Notes: generated from the sequence alone by a model not told the origin. Counted from the first letter of the stretch, positions 1-9,371 are shown. The stretch is 64,000 nt of DNA from Thalassovita mangrovi (GCF_009857745.1 NZ_WWEN01000002.1:496001-560000), one strand, 5' to 3'. Program-made: numbers and translations.

Positions 1-1341
1 GCGCTGGCCTGCCGTCCCGACCTGCTGATCGCGGACGAACCGACGACGGCGCTCGACGTGACCACCCAGGCTGAAATCCTGGCCCTGATCCGGCAGTTGC
101 AGGACGAAATCGGCACCGCCGTTCTATTCATCACTCATGACATGGGCGTGGTCGCCAATATCGCCGACCGCGTGGTGGTGCTGAAACGGGGCGACAAGGT
201 CGAGGAAGGCCCGGTCGCCGACATCTTCATCCGGCCGCAGGCCGCCTATACCCAGCAATTGATGGCCGCCACGCCGAAACTGGGCAGCGGCGCGCCGAAG
301 CCCCTGCTGCGCCCGGCTGCCCCGGTGCTTGAAGTCGAAAACCTCGCCGTGCGCTTTCCGGTGCGGCGCGGGCTGCTGCCCGGCGGGCATCTGGATTACC
401 ACGCGGTGGGCGGTGTGTCGCTGTCGATCGCGCCGGGCGAAACGCTGGGACTGGTGGGGGAATCCGGCTGTGGCAAGTCCACGCTGGCGCGCGCCGTGCT
501 GCGGCTGATCGATCCCAGCCAGGGCCGCGTCCGGCTGGAAGGGCGCGAAATCACCGGGCTTGACGCTGCCGAGATGCGCCCCCTGCGCCAGCGCGCCCAG
601 ATGGTGTTCCAGGACCCGTTCGCCAGCCTCAACCCGCGCATGTCGGTGCGCGACCTGATCACCGAACCGGCCCATATCCACCACCGCCTGTCGCGCCGCG
701 ACCGCCGCGCGCTGGCTGCGGAACTGCTGGAAAAGGTCGGGCTGGAACCCGCCGCTGCCGATCGTTTCCCGCATCAGTTCTCGGGCGGCCAGCGCCAGCG
801 GCTGTGCATCGCCCGCGCGCTGTCGGTGCGCCCCGCCCTGATCGTCGCCGACGAATCGGTGTCGGCGCTGGACGTGTCGGTGGCGCGCCAGGTCACCGAC
901 CTGATGGCGCGGCTGCAGGCCGAGGACGGGGTGTCCTTCCTGTTCATCAGCCACGACATCGCGGTGGTCGAACGGGTCAGCCACCGGGTCGCGGTGATGT
1001 GGGGCGGGCAGATCGTCGAAACCGGCCCGACCGAGGCGGTGCTGCACAACCCGCAACACCCCTATACGCAGCGGCTGCTGGCCGCGGTGCCGGTGGCCGA
1101 TCCGTCGCGCCGCGACGCCCCGCGCCCCGCCCTGCCCGCGCTACAAGCGCCCAAGCTGCTGCTGCCCGCCGGACAGGCCCCGGTGCGGGCGCAGATGACC
1201 GAGGTCAGCGCGGGCCACTTCGTTGCGGTTCAGGACCCGGCCAGCGCCCTTCTGGCGGGGGCTTCCGGTCACATGGCGGGCGCAGCAGCGCAGGGCGACA
1301 GCCCCCAAGCCGCGGCGAAAGACCGGTTCGAACAGGTCTGA
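1..1341 (+). CDS. Oligopeptide/dipeptide ABC transporter ATP-binding protein, two fused ATPase domains (5' partial)
   Basis: ATP-hydrolysing subunit that powers import of peptides or similar solutes at the inner membrane. The frame is open from base 1, so the gene begins outside the window; the GTG at 58 is an internal valine. The visible 446 residues hold the end of a first ATPase domain (Walker [14 protein letters not shown]-switch FITHD) and a complete second one (Walker [11 protein letters not shown]-loop [12 protein letters not shown], signature [14 protein letters not shown], Walker [18 protein letters not shown]). Each domain is followed by the peptide-transporter C-terminal extension ([12 protein letters not shown] in the second). 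The arrangement matches fused DppD-DppF proteins. Permease and binding-protein genes are presumably upstream. The substrate cannot be read from this fragment. Confidence 0.9.
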   Translation, partial: ALACRPDLLIADEPTTALDVTTQAEILALIRQLQDEIGTAVLFITHDMGVVANIADRVVVLKRGDKVEEGPVADIFIRPQAAYTQQLMAATPKLGSGAPKPLLRPAAPVLEVENLAVRFPVRRGLLPGGHLDYHAVGGVSLSIAPGETLGLVGESGCGKSTLARAVLRLIDPSQGRVRLEGREITGLDAAEMRPLRQRAQMVFQDPFASLNPRMSVRDLITEPAHIHHRLSRRDRRALAAELLEKVGLEPAAADRFPHQFSGGQRQRLCIARALSVRPALIVADESVSALDVSVARQVTDLMARLQAEDGVSFLFISHDIAVVERVSHRVAVMWGGQIVETGPTEAVLHNPQHPYTQRLLAAVPVADPSRRDAPRPALPALQAPKLLLPAGQAPVRAQMTEVSAGHFVAVQDPASALLAGASGHMAGAAAQGDSPQAAAKDRFEQV

Positions 1342-1360
1342 AAGGCGCTTCGGCGGGTCG

Positions 1361-2668
1361 TCACGACCCGTCGAAATAGGCCTGGGTGCCCCGCGCCTCG
1401 ACGGATTCGGCGATCCGCCGCAAGCCGTGGACATAGGCGGCCTCGCGCATCGAAATTTCCATTTCGTTATGCAGCGTCCAAACCGCCTGGGTTTCGGTTT
1501 CCATCGTGGTTTTCAGATGGTCGCGCACCCGCGATTCATCCCAGTAGAATCCCGACCGGTTCTGCACCCATTCCAAATGCGACACCGTCACGCCGCCGGC
1601 ATTGGCCAGGATGTCGGGCACGATGATGTGCCCGGCCTGGGTCAGGGCGCGGTCGGCCTCGGGCGATAGCGGGCCGTTGGCCATTTCCAGGATCACCCGG
1701 GCCTTGATCCGGCCGCAGTTTTCCGCCGTGACCTGCCGTTCCAGCGCCGCGGGCACCAGCACGTCGCACTCCAGCTCCAGCAGTTCTGCATTGGAAATGT
1801 CGCGGGTTTCGCCATGGCCCTTGGCGCCCTGGACGCTGCCGGTTTCGTGCTTGTGCTGCATCACCGCCAGCGGGTCGAGCCCGCTGGGATCGTAAACCCC
1901 GCCCGAGGAATCGCTGATACCGACGATCTTGTAGCCGTCGGCATGCAGCAGCTTGGCGCAGTGATAGCCTACATTGCCGAACCCCTGGATCGCCACGGTG
2001 GCATTGTCGGGATCGAGGTCGAGCGATTTTTCCAGCTGGCGCAGGGTGTAATAGCCGCCGCGCGCGGTGGCGTCGACGCGCCCCACCGTGCCGCCGAAGG
2101 CCAGCGGCTTGCCGGTGATCGCCGTCGGCGACGCCTGGCCGGTGATCGAACTGTATTCGTCCGACATCCAGGCGATGACGATGCCGTTGGTATACATGTC
2201 CGGCGCCATGATATCGCGGTCGGGGCCGATGAAGGGGGCGAAGGCTTCGATATAGGCGCGGCTCAACCGTTCCAGCTCGACCGGGGACAATTGCTTGGTA
2301 TCGACGCAGACGCCGCCCTTGCCGCCGCCGAACGGCAGGTTCGCCACCGCGCATTTGAAGGTCATCCAGAACGACAGGGTTTCGATTTCATCCAGCGACA
2401 CGTTGGGGTGAAACCGCACCCCGCCCTTGGTCGGGCCGCGCCGGTCGTTGTAGCGGCAACGCCAGGCCTTGAAGGCGCGGCGGCTGCCGTCATCCATCCG
2501 GATCAGCAGGGTGGAGGCCAGCGTTTCACGCGGCCATTTCAGTTCTTCATAGACATCGGGGTGGATGTTGAGCTGATCACAGGCGGCGCGCAGGTTGTCG
2601 CGGGCATTCGCCAGCATCACCCGTTTAGGCTTTTCATTCGCGTCTGGAAGGGTCGTCTCGGTGTCCAT
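1361..2668 (-). CDS. gdhA: Glutamate dehydrogenase (Glu/Leu/Phe/Val dehydrogenase family)
   Basis: Cytoplasmic enzyme interconverting glutamate with 2-oxoglutarate and ammonia using a nicotinamide cofactor. The 435-residue protein has the family's PTKGGVR segment (K81), the catalytic lysine in GGGKGG (K117), the GPDRDIMAPDM motif and a Rossmann GFGNVG motif at 229-234. The length fits hexameric 410-450 residue enzymes. The frame is open further upstream, but ATG at 2668 is chosen because GAGG lies just before it and the extra N-terminal residues look non-conserved. It converges on the peptide ABC gene with only 19 bases between stops; a perfect 8-base inverted repeat (1354-1370) spans this stop. 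Cofactor preference (NAD or NADP) is not certain. Confidence 0.9.
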   Translation of the reverse strand: MDTETTLPDANEKPKRVMLANARDNLRAACDQLNIHPDVYEELKWPRETLASTLLIRMDDGSRRAFKAWRCRYNDRRGPTKGGVRFHPNVSLDEIETLSFWMTFKCAVANLPFGGGKGGVCVDTKQLSPVELERLSRAYIEAFAPFIGPDRDIMAPDMYTNGIVIAWMSDEYSSITGQASPTAITGKPLAFGGTVGRVDATARGGYYTLRQLEKSLDLDPDNATVAIQGFGNVGYHCAKLLHADGYKIVGISDSSGGVYDPSGLDPLAVMQHKHETGSVQGAKGHGETRDISNAELLELECDVLVPAALERQVTAENCGRIKARVILEMANGPLSPEADRALTQAGHIIVPDILANAGGVTVSHLEWVQNRSGFYWDESRVRDHLKTTMETETQAVWTLHNEMEISMREAAYVHGLRRIAESVEARGTQAYFDGS

Positions 2669-2991
2669 TGCCTCATCTTTCCGTGCCGATGCCGCCCGGT
2701 CATCCCGACCTTCCCTTGACGGCAATCGGCCCCTGGCCTGTTCTGTCATCGCTCCTGCGCCGCGGCGCTTTCGCTACTGTCGACCTTCGCCACGACAGCC
2801 GCAAGATGTCGAGACGTTTTTCTGCCACCCGCCGCCAATTCCCATCCCCGCGCGGCAATAAGCGCCGATGACAAAACAACATTCACAGCCCTGTCACCAA
2901 AGCGTCACGCGAAACCGGCAGGAAATCCGCGAGAGGCCCGAATCCCTCACACCCTCTTTCAAACGAAACCTGTTCCTGCATGGAGAAACCG
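2669..2991. other. Intergenic region between divergent gdhA and the ABC importer
   Basis: 323 bases with no convincing gene. The right half carries the Pho-box-like triple repeat described separately and the ribosome binding site GGAG (2982-2985) of the solute-binding protein. Nothing resembling a strong sigma-70 promoter for gdhA was found. Small open frames here have poor coding character. Confidence 0.6.
2880..2908 (+). promoter_or_regulatory. Pho-box-like triple direct repeat
   Basis: Three 7-base units with an 11-base period: CATTCAC (2880-2886), CTGTCAC (2891-2897), GCGTCAC (2902-2908), separated by 4-base spacers. PhoB sites are known to be direct repeats of CTGTCAT-like units with the same 7+4 layout. 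The site ends 83 bases before the start of the ABC solute-binding gene. A clear -10 box does not follow, so binding by PhoB is inferred only from pattern. Confidence 0.4.
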
Positions 2992-3963
2992 ATGTCCCGT
3001 TCCCTTCTGGCCGCCGCCGTCGCCCTGACGCTGCCCTGCATGGCCGCCGCCGAAACGCTGACGCTTTACACCTCGCAACCGAACGCGGATGCGCAGCGCA
3101 CCGTCGACGCCTTCATGGCCGCCAATCCCGGTATCGACGTCGAATGGGTGCGCGACGGCACCACCAAGCTGATGGCCCGCGTCGCGGCCGAAATCGAAGC
3201 GGGCGCGGCGCAGGCCGACCTGCTGCTGATCGCCGACATGGTGACGCTGGAAGGCATGGCGCAGGCCGGTCAGCTGGCCGCCTACAAATCGGCTGAGGAC
3301 GCCGCCTATGACGCCTCGCTCTACAGCTCCGAGGGCTATTACCATTCGACCAAGCTGATCACCACCGGCATCGTCTACAACACCGGCGCCGACAGCGTTC
3401 CGGCTTCCTGGGCCGATCTGGCGAAACCGGAAATGGCGAACCTGGTGGCGATGCCCTCGCCGCTTTATTCCGGCGCCGCGCTGATCCACCTGGCGACCGT
3501 GACCGGCACCGACAGTCTGGGCTGGAAATATTACGAAGACCTGGCCGCCAACAACACCCGCGCCGAGGGCGGCAACGGCGGCACCTTCAAGGCGGTCGCG
3601 GCAGGCGAAAAACCCTATGGCGTGCTGGTCGATTACCTGGCGATCCGCGCCAAGGCCAAGGGATCGCCGGTCGAATTCGTCTTCCCCGAGGAAGGCGTGT
3701 CCTACGTCACCGAACCGGTCGCCATCATGGCGGGCACCAAGCACATGCAGGCGGCCGAGAAATTCGTCGACTTCCTGCTTGGCGAAGAAGGCCAGCAACT
3801 GGTCGTCGACATGGGCTACATCCCGGCGCGCAACGGCGTGGCGAGCCCCGAAGGCTTCCCGTCGCGTGACGAAATCAAGCTGATGGCCTTCGACCCGGCC
3901 AAGGCGCTGGCCGATGCCGATGCCAACAAGGCGCGCTTCGCCGAGGTGTTCGGCGTCCAATGA
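2992..3963 (+). CDS. ABC transporter periplasmic solute-binding protein, ferric-iron/2-aminoethylphosphonate (AfuA/PhnS) type
   Basis: Periplasmic receptor that captures a solute and delivers it to the permease encoded next. The 323-residue product has a signal peptide ending around residue 20 (CMAAA then E), followed by the opening LTLYTSQPNADAQ and VEWVRDGTTKLMARV characteristic of the extracellular solute-binding family that includes FbpA/AfuA and the aminoethylphosphonate proteins PhnS/AepX. ATG at 2992 is preferred over ATG 2980 because GGAG sits 6 bases before it. It overlaps the permease gene by ATGA. The Pho-box-like repeat upstream argues for a phosphorus-containing substrate. The tyrosine pair expected of iron binders was not confirmed, so the substrate stays open. 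Confidence 0.85.
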   Translation: MSRSLLAAAVALTLPCMAAAETLTLYTSQPNADAQRTVDAFMAANPGIDVEWVRDGTTKLMARVAAEIEAGAAQADLLLIADMVTLEGMAQAGQLAAYKSAEDAAYDASLYSSEGYYHSTKLITTGIVYNTGADSVPASWADLAKPEMANLVAMPSPLYSGAALIHLATVTGTDSLGWKYYEDLAANNTRAEGGNGGTFKAVAAGEKPYGVLVDYLAIRAKAKGSPVEFVFPEEGVSYVTEPVAIMAGTKHMQAAEKFVDFLLGEEGQQLVVDMGYIPARNGVASPEGFPSRDEIKLMAFDPAKALADADANKARFAEVFGVQ

Positions 3964-5666
3964 CCGCCGCAATTCGCGAAAATGGTGGCAGCCGGTCCAT
4001 GGACCGGCTGTTGCCCCTTATACTGCTGCCCGTCGGGCTGATCGCGCTTGGCCCCGTCCTGCGGCTTCTTCTGGAAGGCATCGGGTTCGGCGACGGCTTC
4101 ACCACCGATCACCTGAGCACGGTTCTGAGCCGCGACAGCACCCGCACGGCGCTGGTCCATTCGCTGCTGACCGCGGGCGGCGGCACCGTCTTGTCGGTGC
4201 TGATCGGCGCGGGGTTTGCCTTCCTGATGGCGCTGACCGATATCAGGGGCAAGGCGGCTTTGGTGTTCTGCCTGATGATCCCGATGATGATCCCGCCGCA
4301 GATCACCGCGCTGGCTTGGATGCAGATGATGGGCCCGTCTTCGGTATTGCTGAAAACGCTCGGCATCGCGCCGCCGCTGGGCAGCCCGCAACCGCTGCAT
4401 TCCGCCGGGGGCATCATCCTGCTGCTGGGTATCCAGCACGCCTCGCTGGTGTTCCTGACCCTGCGCGCGGGGTTGCGCATGATCCCTGCCGATCTGGTCG
4501 AGGCCGCGCGCATGTCCGGCGCAGGCCCCATCCGGGTCTGGGCGCAGATCGTGCTGCCGCTGTCGATGCCCGCGCTGATCGCGGGCGGCGCGATGGCCTT
4601 TGTCACCGCATTGGGCAATTTCGGCATCCCGGCGATGCTGGGCATTCCGGCGCGTTATTCCACCCTGCCCACCCTGATCTATCAACACCTTGTCGGCATG
4701 GGGCCCAGCGTGTTGCCCGAAGTCGCCGTTCTGGCGCTGCTGATCGGCGCGGTGGCCGTCGCGGGCGTTTTGCTGTCACGCTTCATGCTGTCGCGTCAGG
4801 GCTTCGGGCTTGTCGGCCTGTCCGGCGTGCCGCTGGCGCTGTCGCTGGGCCGGGCGCGGCTGCCGGTGGAAATCGCCCTTTGGGGGATCATCTTCGCGAT
4901 CCTCGCCCTGCCCCTTTTCGCGCTGCTGGCGACCTCACTGATCCCGGCCTATGGCGTACCGCTGACCGCCGCCACCGCCACGCTCGACGCCTGGAAGGAA
5001 GCGCTTTTCGTCCAGCCCGTCACCCGCCGCGCCTATGGCAATTCGCTGTTCCTGGCCGTCTCCGCCGCGCTGATCCTGATGGCGGTCAGCCTGCCGCTGG
5101 CCTGGCTGATGCAACGCCGCCCCACCCGCGCCAGCCGCCTGCTCGACGCGCTCATAGACCTGCCCTACGCGCTGCCCGGCGTGGTGCTGTCGATCGCCTG
5201 CATACTGACCTTCCTCAACCTACCCTTCACCGATCTGACGCTCTACGGCACGATCTGGATCATCCTGCTGGCCTATCTCGCCCGCTTCTTCGTGGTGATG
5301 CTGCGCCCGATCCAGGCCTCCATCGCCCAGCTCGACCCGGCGATGGAGGAAGCCGCCGCCAGCGCAGGCGCCCGGCTGGGCCGCCGGTTGCGCGATATCG
5401 TGCTGCCGCTCGCCGCGCCCTCGGCCGCCGCCGGTGCGATCCTCGTCTTCCTGACGGCGGTGAACGAATTGACCGTCTCGGCGCTCTTGTGGTCCTCGGG
5501 GACCGAAACGCTGGGCGTGGCGATCTACAACCTCGAAGACAGCGGCGAAACGGTGATGGCCTCGGCCCTGGCGATGTCCATCGTGATCCTCATCATCGCG
5601 CTCATGGCGCTGGTGCAGGCCGGGGCGAAGCGTTTCCCGAAAGGAGTCATCCCGTGGCAGAGCTGA
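3960..5666 (+). CDS. ABC transporter permease, fused two-domain type (FbpB/PhnU2-like)
   Basis: Inner-membrane channel of the importer. At 568 residues it is twice the size of a single permease and carries two copies of the permease signature loop: EAARMSGAGP near residue 182 and EEAAASAGARLGRR near residue 462. About a dozen hydrophobic segments are visible. Such fused permeases are known for ferric-iron (FbpB) and putative aminoethylphosphonate (PhnU2) systems. Its ATG overlaps the preceding stop (ATGA), indicating translational coupling, and its end overlaps the ATPase start by 13 bases. The three genes therefore form one operon. Confidence 0.9.
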   Translation: MTAAIRENGGSRSMDRLLPLILLPVGLIALGPVLRLLLEGIGFGDGFTTDHLSTVLSRDSTRTALVHSLLTAGGGTVLSVLIGAGFAFLMALTDIRGKAALVFCLMIPMMIPPQITALAWMQMMGPSSVLLKTLGIAPPLGSPQPLHSAGGIILLLGIQHASLVFLTLRAGLRMIPADLVEAARMSGAGPIRVWAQIVLPLSMPALIAGGAMAFVTALGNFGIPAMLGIPARYSTLPTLIYQHLVGMGPSVLPEVAVLALLIGAVAVAGVLLSRFMLSRQGFGLVGLSGVPLALSLGRARLPVEIALWGIIFAILALPLFALLATSLIPAYGVPLTAATATLDAWKEALFVQPVTRRAYGNSLFLAVSAALILMAVSLPLAWLMQRRPTRASRLLDALIDLPYALPGVVLSIACILTFLNLPFTDLTLYGTIWIILLAYLARFFVVMLRPIQASIAQLDPAMEEAAASAGARLGRRLRDIVLPLAAPSAAAGAILVFLTAVNELTVSALLWSSGTETLGVAIYNLEDSGETVMASALAMSIVILIIALMALVQAGAKRFPKGVIPWQS

Positions 5667-6730
5667 AATTTTCCAACCTCACCAAGCGGTTCGACGGCAT
5701 TCCTGCGCTGGACGGGATCGATGCCACCATCGGGTCGGGGGAATTCGTGGCGCTGCTGGGCCCGTCGGGCTGCGGCAAGACCACGCTGTTGCGCCTGACC
5801 GCCGGATTCGAACAGCCCGATGAGGGTGAAATCCATCTGGGCGGCGACACCGTCGCGGGCGCGAGCCGCTTCGTCCCGCCCGAGGCGCGCGAGATCGGCA
5901 TCGTGTTCCAGTCCTACGCGCTCTGGCCGCACAAGAGCGTTTCCGGCAACGTGTCCTACCCGCTGGAAGTCCGCCGCATCCCCCGCAAGGAACGCGAGGC
6001 ACGTGTGGCCGAGGCGCTGGAGCTGACCGGCCTGCGCGATTTCGCTGACCGGATGCCGTCGCAATTGTCGGGCGGTCAGCGTCAGCGCGTCGCCCTGGCC
6101 CGCTGCCTGGTGTTCGAGCCGCGCGCGGTGCTGCTGGACGAACCGCTGGCCAATCTCGACCTGGCTTTGCGCTCCTCGATGCAGGATGTGTTTTCGATGT
6201 TCCACCGGCGCACCGGGGCGACCATGCTTTACGTGACCCATGACCAGAGCGAGGCGCTGGCGCTGGCCGACCGGGTCGCGGTGATGGAGGCGGGCCGCAT
6301 CCGGCAATTCGCCGCCCCCGAGGTGCTGTACCGCGAACCCGCCGATTGCTTCGTCGCGGGTTTCGTCGGCGACGGTGCGGTGGTCCCTGCCCGGCTGACC
6401 GGCCGGTCAGCCCCGGGGCGGGTTCTGCTGTCTGTTCTGGGACAGGAAGTGTGGTGCCGCAGCGCCACCGCCACCCCCAGCCATGTCAGTATCCGGCCCG
6501 AAGCGATCACCCTATCGGACGATGCAAAGCTCCGCTCGCGGATCACCGGCTGCACCTATCTGGGTGGGCGTTTCCGCCTGGTGCTGGATGCCGGGGGCGA
6601 AGCGCTGGTGGCCTTCGCCCATCGGCGCGCCGCAATCGGCGAAACCGTGGGGGTCAGCATCGCCGACCCCTGGGCCTTTTGCGACCCGGATGCGGACACC
6701 CTGATGGTGCAGGCGCTGACCCGCGCGTGA
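5654..6730 (+). CDS. ABC transporter ATP-binding protein (FbpC/PhnT2/PotA-like)
   Basis: Cytoplasmic ATPase of the three-gene importer. The frame is open far upstream, but the protein homology begins at GTG 5654 (AELKFSNLTKRFDG), which has an ideal AAGGAG 7 bases before it inside the end of the permease gene. Within 358 residues are Walker A GPSGCGKTT (36-44), the Q-loop VFQSYALWPH, signature SGGQRQRVALARCL, Walker B VLLDEPLANLD and the H-switch YVTHDQSEA. A C-terminal TOBE-like region follows (SIRPEAITL). This domain set is shared by iron, polyamine and phosphonate importers. Confidence 0.9.
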   Translation: MAELKFSNLTKRFDGIPALDGIDATIGSGEFVALLGPSGCGKTTLLRLTAGFEQPDEGEIHLGGDTVAGASRFVPPEAREIGIVFQSYALWPHKSVSGNVSYPLEVRRIPRKEREARVAEALELTGLRDFADRMPSQLSGGQRQRVALARCLVFEPRAVLLDEPLANLDLALRSSMQDVFSMFHRRTGATMLYVTHDQSEALALADRVAVMEAGRIRQFAAPEVLYREPADCFVAGFVGDGAVVPARLTGRSAPGRVLLSVLGQEVWCRSATATPSHVSIRPEAITLSDDAKLRSRITGCTYLGGRFRLVLDAGGEALVAFAHRRAAIGETVGVSIADPWAFCDPDADTLMVQALTRA

Positions 6731-6738
6731 TCCCGCGC

Positions 6739-6761
6739 GAAAGGGCCTATTCTGCCCCTTC
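6739..6761. terminator. Possible bidirectional hairpin between convergent ABC ATPase and pepT genes
   Basis: GAAAGGGC (6739-6746), a 7-base loop and GCCCCTTC (6754-6761) form an 8-base stem with one non-pairing position on the plus strand, which becomes a G-U pair on the minus strand. It overlaps the pepT stop codon and lies 8 bases after the ATPase stop. There is no strong T-run, so termination is plausible but not certain. Confidence 0.35.
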
Positions 6762-7991
6762 CGCAGCCAGCCCCAGCAGGGTCAGGCAGAAATCCGTAGC
6801 CACCGCCATGTCCTGCACCGAAATCCATTCCAGCGGCCCGTGGATATTCTGCATCCCGGTGAACAGGTTCGGCGTCGGCACCCCCATTTCGGTCAGCCGC
6901 GACCCGTCGGTGCCGCCGCGGATCGGCACCGAAACCGGCTCCATCCCCAGCTTGCGGCAGGCGTCCCAGGCCAGGTTGACCGGGGTCATGTCCTCTTCCA
7001 GCCAATAGCGCATGTTGCGGTATTGCGGGCGGATGTCGCAGGTGATCGTGGCGCGCGGTTCGGTGGTCTGCACCGCCGCGCAGACCTGGCGCAGCATCTC
7101 GCCTTTTTCGGCCAGCCCTTCGCGTTCGAAATCGCGCAGGATGATCTTGATCTTCATTTCCGACGACCCGCCGGTCATTTCGGTCGCGTGCCAGAACCCG
7201 TCCACCCCGTCGGTGACCTCGGGCGTCATGGTCGCCTGCGGCAGCGTTTCGATGATCTTTGAGGCCAGGTGGATGGCGTTCACCATCTTGCCCTTGGCGA
7301 ACCCGGGATGGATCGACACGCCGGTGACGGTGATTTCGGCGGCGTCGGCGGAAAAGGTTTCATACTCGATCTCGCCCACCTTGCCGCCGTCGAAGGTGTA
7401 GGCGAAATCGGCGCCCAGGTCCTTGGGCAGCCGTTCATCGACGCCCCGCCCGATTTCTTCGTCCGGTGTGAAGGCGATGCGGATCGGCCCGTGCGGGATG
7501 CCGGGGTTTTCCAGCAGGTGCCGCGCGGCGGTCATGATGATCGCGACCCCGGCCTTGTCATCGGCGCCCAGCAGCGTGGTGCCCGAGGCGGTGACGATGT
7601 CGTGCCCCTGCTTTTGCGCCAGATAAGGGTAGGCTTCGGGCGACAGCACCAGCGCGGGATCGTCGGGGAAGGTGATATCGCCACCGTTGTAGCCCTTGAC
7701 CACCCGCGGCTTGACGCCGGTGGCGTTGAACTGCGGCGCGGTATCGACATGGGCCAGCAGGCCGACGGTCGGACCCTCGACGGTGCCGGGGATGGTGGCC
7801 AGGACAGCGCCATATTCGGTCAGTTGCACGTCCTGCGCGCCGATCCCGGCCAGTTCGGTTTCCAGCAGGCGCAGGATGTCGAACTGGATTTCGGTGCTGG
7901 GCGATGAGGGCGAATCCTCATTGCTCTGACTGTCGATCGCGGCATAGCGGACGAGACGGTCTTCGAGTTCCTGGTCGAATTTGTTGTGCAT
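6747..7991 (-). CDS. pepT: Peptidase T (tripeptide aminopeptidase, M20B)
   Basis: Cytoplasmic zinc aminopeptidase that removes the N-terminal residue of tripeptides. The 414-residue protein shows the M20 metal-site motifs: AHVDTAP (first zinc histidine and general-base neighbour), GADDKAG (bridging aspartate) and TPDEEIGRG (catalytic and metal glutamates). The opening YAAIDSQSNEDS and length near 410 are typical of PepT. The start at 7991 has an AGGGA a few bases upstream. It stands alone, converging with the ABC importer and upstream of a secreted protein gene on the same strand. Confidence 0.93.
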   Translation of the reverse strand: MHNKFDQELEDRLVRYAAIDSQSNEDSPSSPSTEIQFDILRLLETELAGIGAQDVQLTEYGAVLATIPGTVEGPTVGLLAHVDTAPQFNATGVKPRVVKGYNGGDITFPDDPALVLSPEAYPYLAQKQGHDIVTASGTTLLGADDKAGVAIIMTAARHLLENPGIPHGPIRIAFTPDEEIGRGVDERLPKDLGADFAYTFDGGKVGEIEYETFSADAAEITVTGVSIHPGFAKGKMVNAIHLASKIIETLPQATMTPEVTDGVDGFWHATEMTGGSSEMKIKIILRDFEREGLAEKGEMLRQVCAAVQTTEPRATITCDIRPQYRNMRYWLEEDMTPVNLAWDACRKLGMEPVSVPIRGGTDGSRLTEMGVPTPNLFTGMQNIHGPLEWISVQDMAVATDFCLTLLGLAAEGAE

Positions 7992-8093
7992 TGTTTTCCC
8001 TGCCTTTTCACCGGACGGGCGCGCCGTCTGACGGGGTTATAGAACCCGCCGGAACAAGTTGCGATAGGCTTTCCGCCCCACGGAGCGCCCGGA

Positions 8094-9371
8094 TCACCTG
8101 AGTGCCTTCAAAAGCATCTCAACCCGCTGGCGGAACTGATCGTCGGCGGGCATGTGCAGCGCCTCTTCCAGTGCCGGACGGGCCGCCGCACCGATCCGAC
8201 GCAACCCGTCCTGCGCCGCGGCGACGACCTCGGGGTCTTCACCGGTATAAAGCCCCGTCACCAGAACCTCGGCCGAGGCCGGATCGGCAACTCGGGCCAG
8301 CGCGGCGAAGATCGCGGGACGCACCGGCCAGATATGCACCTTGCTTTCCAGGTACCGGACATCGCGCGCATCGGCGAACACCGCCAGGGCCTCGATCGCC
8401 ATGTGATCCATCCCGGCCAGATCGTCCTGGTTCAGATCGGCGATCCGCATCAGCAAGGGCACCGCGCGGCGGTCGCCGATATTGCCCAGAACCGGAATGG
8501 CGCAGGCCCAGAAGCCGCGCCGCTTGGTCAGGTCCTCTTCGAGGATCGACAGAAGCAAGGGAACGCTGTCGCGGTTTACCGATCCCGACAGCGCGCAAAT
8601 CGCCTGCATCCGCGTGGCGTCGGGTTGCGCGTCGTTTCCGGCGATCCCTTCCAACGCGACCCGCACCGTGTCCGAGCGCCTGTCGGCCAGCTGCGCCAGG
8701 ATGTCGGCGCGGCGGTCTTCGTCGGGCGCCGTGCCCAGCCATGCCAGCAGCGTCGCGTCGTCGACGCCGCCTTGCCCGGCGCCCTCCCCGGTATCGGCAG
8801 GTTCGGACGCCTGGCTTTGCTGCAGCAGAAATTCGTCATATTCGAAATCCGGCCCGACAAAGCCGACACAGGTATCGTCGTATTTCATTCCCGGATAGAC
8901 GCTGAGAATGCGCAAGCGGACCCATTTGTATTCGGCCGATTGCAGCAGCGGCACCGGCAGCATGCCGGGCTGGTCGATCAGTACGACCTGCGTGGGCGGA
9001 GTGCGGTCGGTGGTGATCTCAATCAACCGCGGCCGCCCGTTGGCCTGGAACGCCGCCTGCGACTTGCCATAGCCGTTGGCGATCTGAAGGCGCCGGAAAC
9101 TGGCGCCCTCATCGATATGCAGGGTGATCGTTTCACCGATGCCGGGACCGCGCACGCCTTCGCACCAGGCGGTATTCGGATTGCCGTCGGACAGGTTGCG
9201 CGGGCCATAGCTGTTGCCCGACTGCGACGGCAGGACGGAGCTGACGCAGGTATGGATGGCAAAGGCGAACTGGCCGCTGCCCTGGGTGAAACAGGTTTCT
9301 TCCGCCGCGGCAGGCTGCACGGCCATCGCAAGGGCCGCGATTGCGGCGACTATCGGGAATTTAAGGCGCAT
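8094..9371 (-). CDS. Secreted discoidin-like (NADase-type glycan-binding) plus HEAT-repeat protein
   Basis: Function unknown; likely exported. The start at 9371 is chosen because GGAG lies 7 bases upstream and a clean signal peptide follows (MRLKFPIVAAIAALAMA, cleavage near AAA-EE). Residues about 40-180 resemble discoidin-like glycan-binding modules seen beside bacterial NADase domains: YGPRNLSDGNPNTAWCEGV, then GIGETITLHI and a conserved GYGKS. The C-terminal half, residues about 205-425, contains HEAT-like helical repeats (VPLLLSILEED, VPLLMRIADL, PALEEALHM). The pairing suggests a periplasmic or surface scaffold binding glycan and protein partners. No catalytic domain is visible. Confidence 0.75.
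   Translation of the reverse strand: MRLKFPIVAAIAALAMAVQPAAAEETCFTQGSGQFAFAIHTCVSSVLPSQSGNSYGPRNLSDGNPNTAWCEGVRGPGIGETITLHIDEGASFRRLQIANGYGKSQAAFQANGRPRLIEITTDRTPPTQVVLIDQPGMLPVPLLQSAEYKWVRLRILSVYPGMKYDDTCVGFVGPDFEYDEFLLQQSQASEPADTGEGAGQGGVDDATLLAWLGTAPDEDRRADILAQLADRRSDTVRVALEGIAGNDAQPDATRMQAICALSGSVNRDSVPLLLSILEEDLTKRRGFWACAIPVLGNIGDRRAVPLLMRIADLNQDDLAGMDHMAIEALAVFADARDVRYLESKVHIWPVRPAIFAALARVADPASAEVLVTGLYTGEDPEVVAAAQDGLRRIGAAARPALEEALHMPADDQFRQRVEMLLKALR

Noticed and set aside
58-60. GTG as start of the first ABC ATPase gene
   Set aside because: The same frame is open to base 1 and encodes the Walker B motif just before it, so the GTG is an internal valine of a truncated gene.
1354-1370. 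Perfect 8-base inverted repeat CGGGTCGT/ACGACCCG as terminator
   Set aside because: Loop of a single base and overlap with the gdhA stop codon; no T-run. It may occur by chance in coding GC-rich sequence.
2992-6730. Assigning the importer firmly to ferric iron
   Set aside because: Family membership covers iron and phosphonate systems alike, and the Pho-box-like repeat points the other way; substrate left open.
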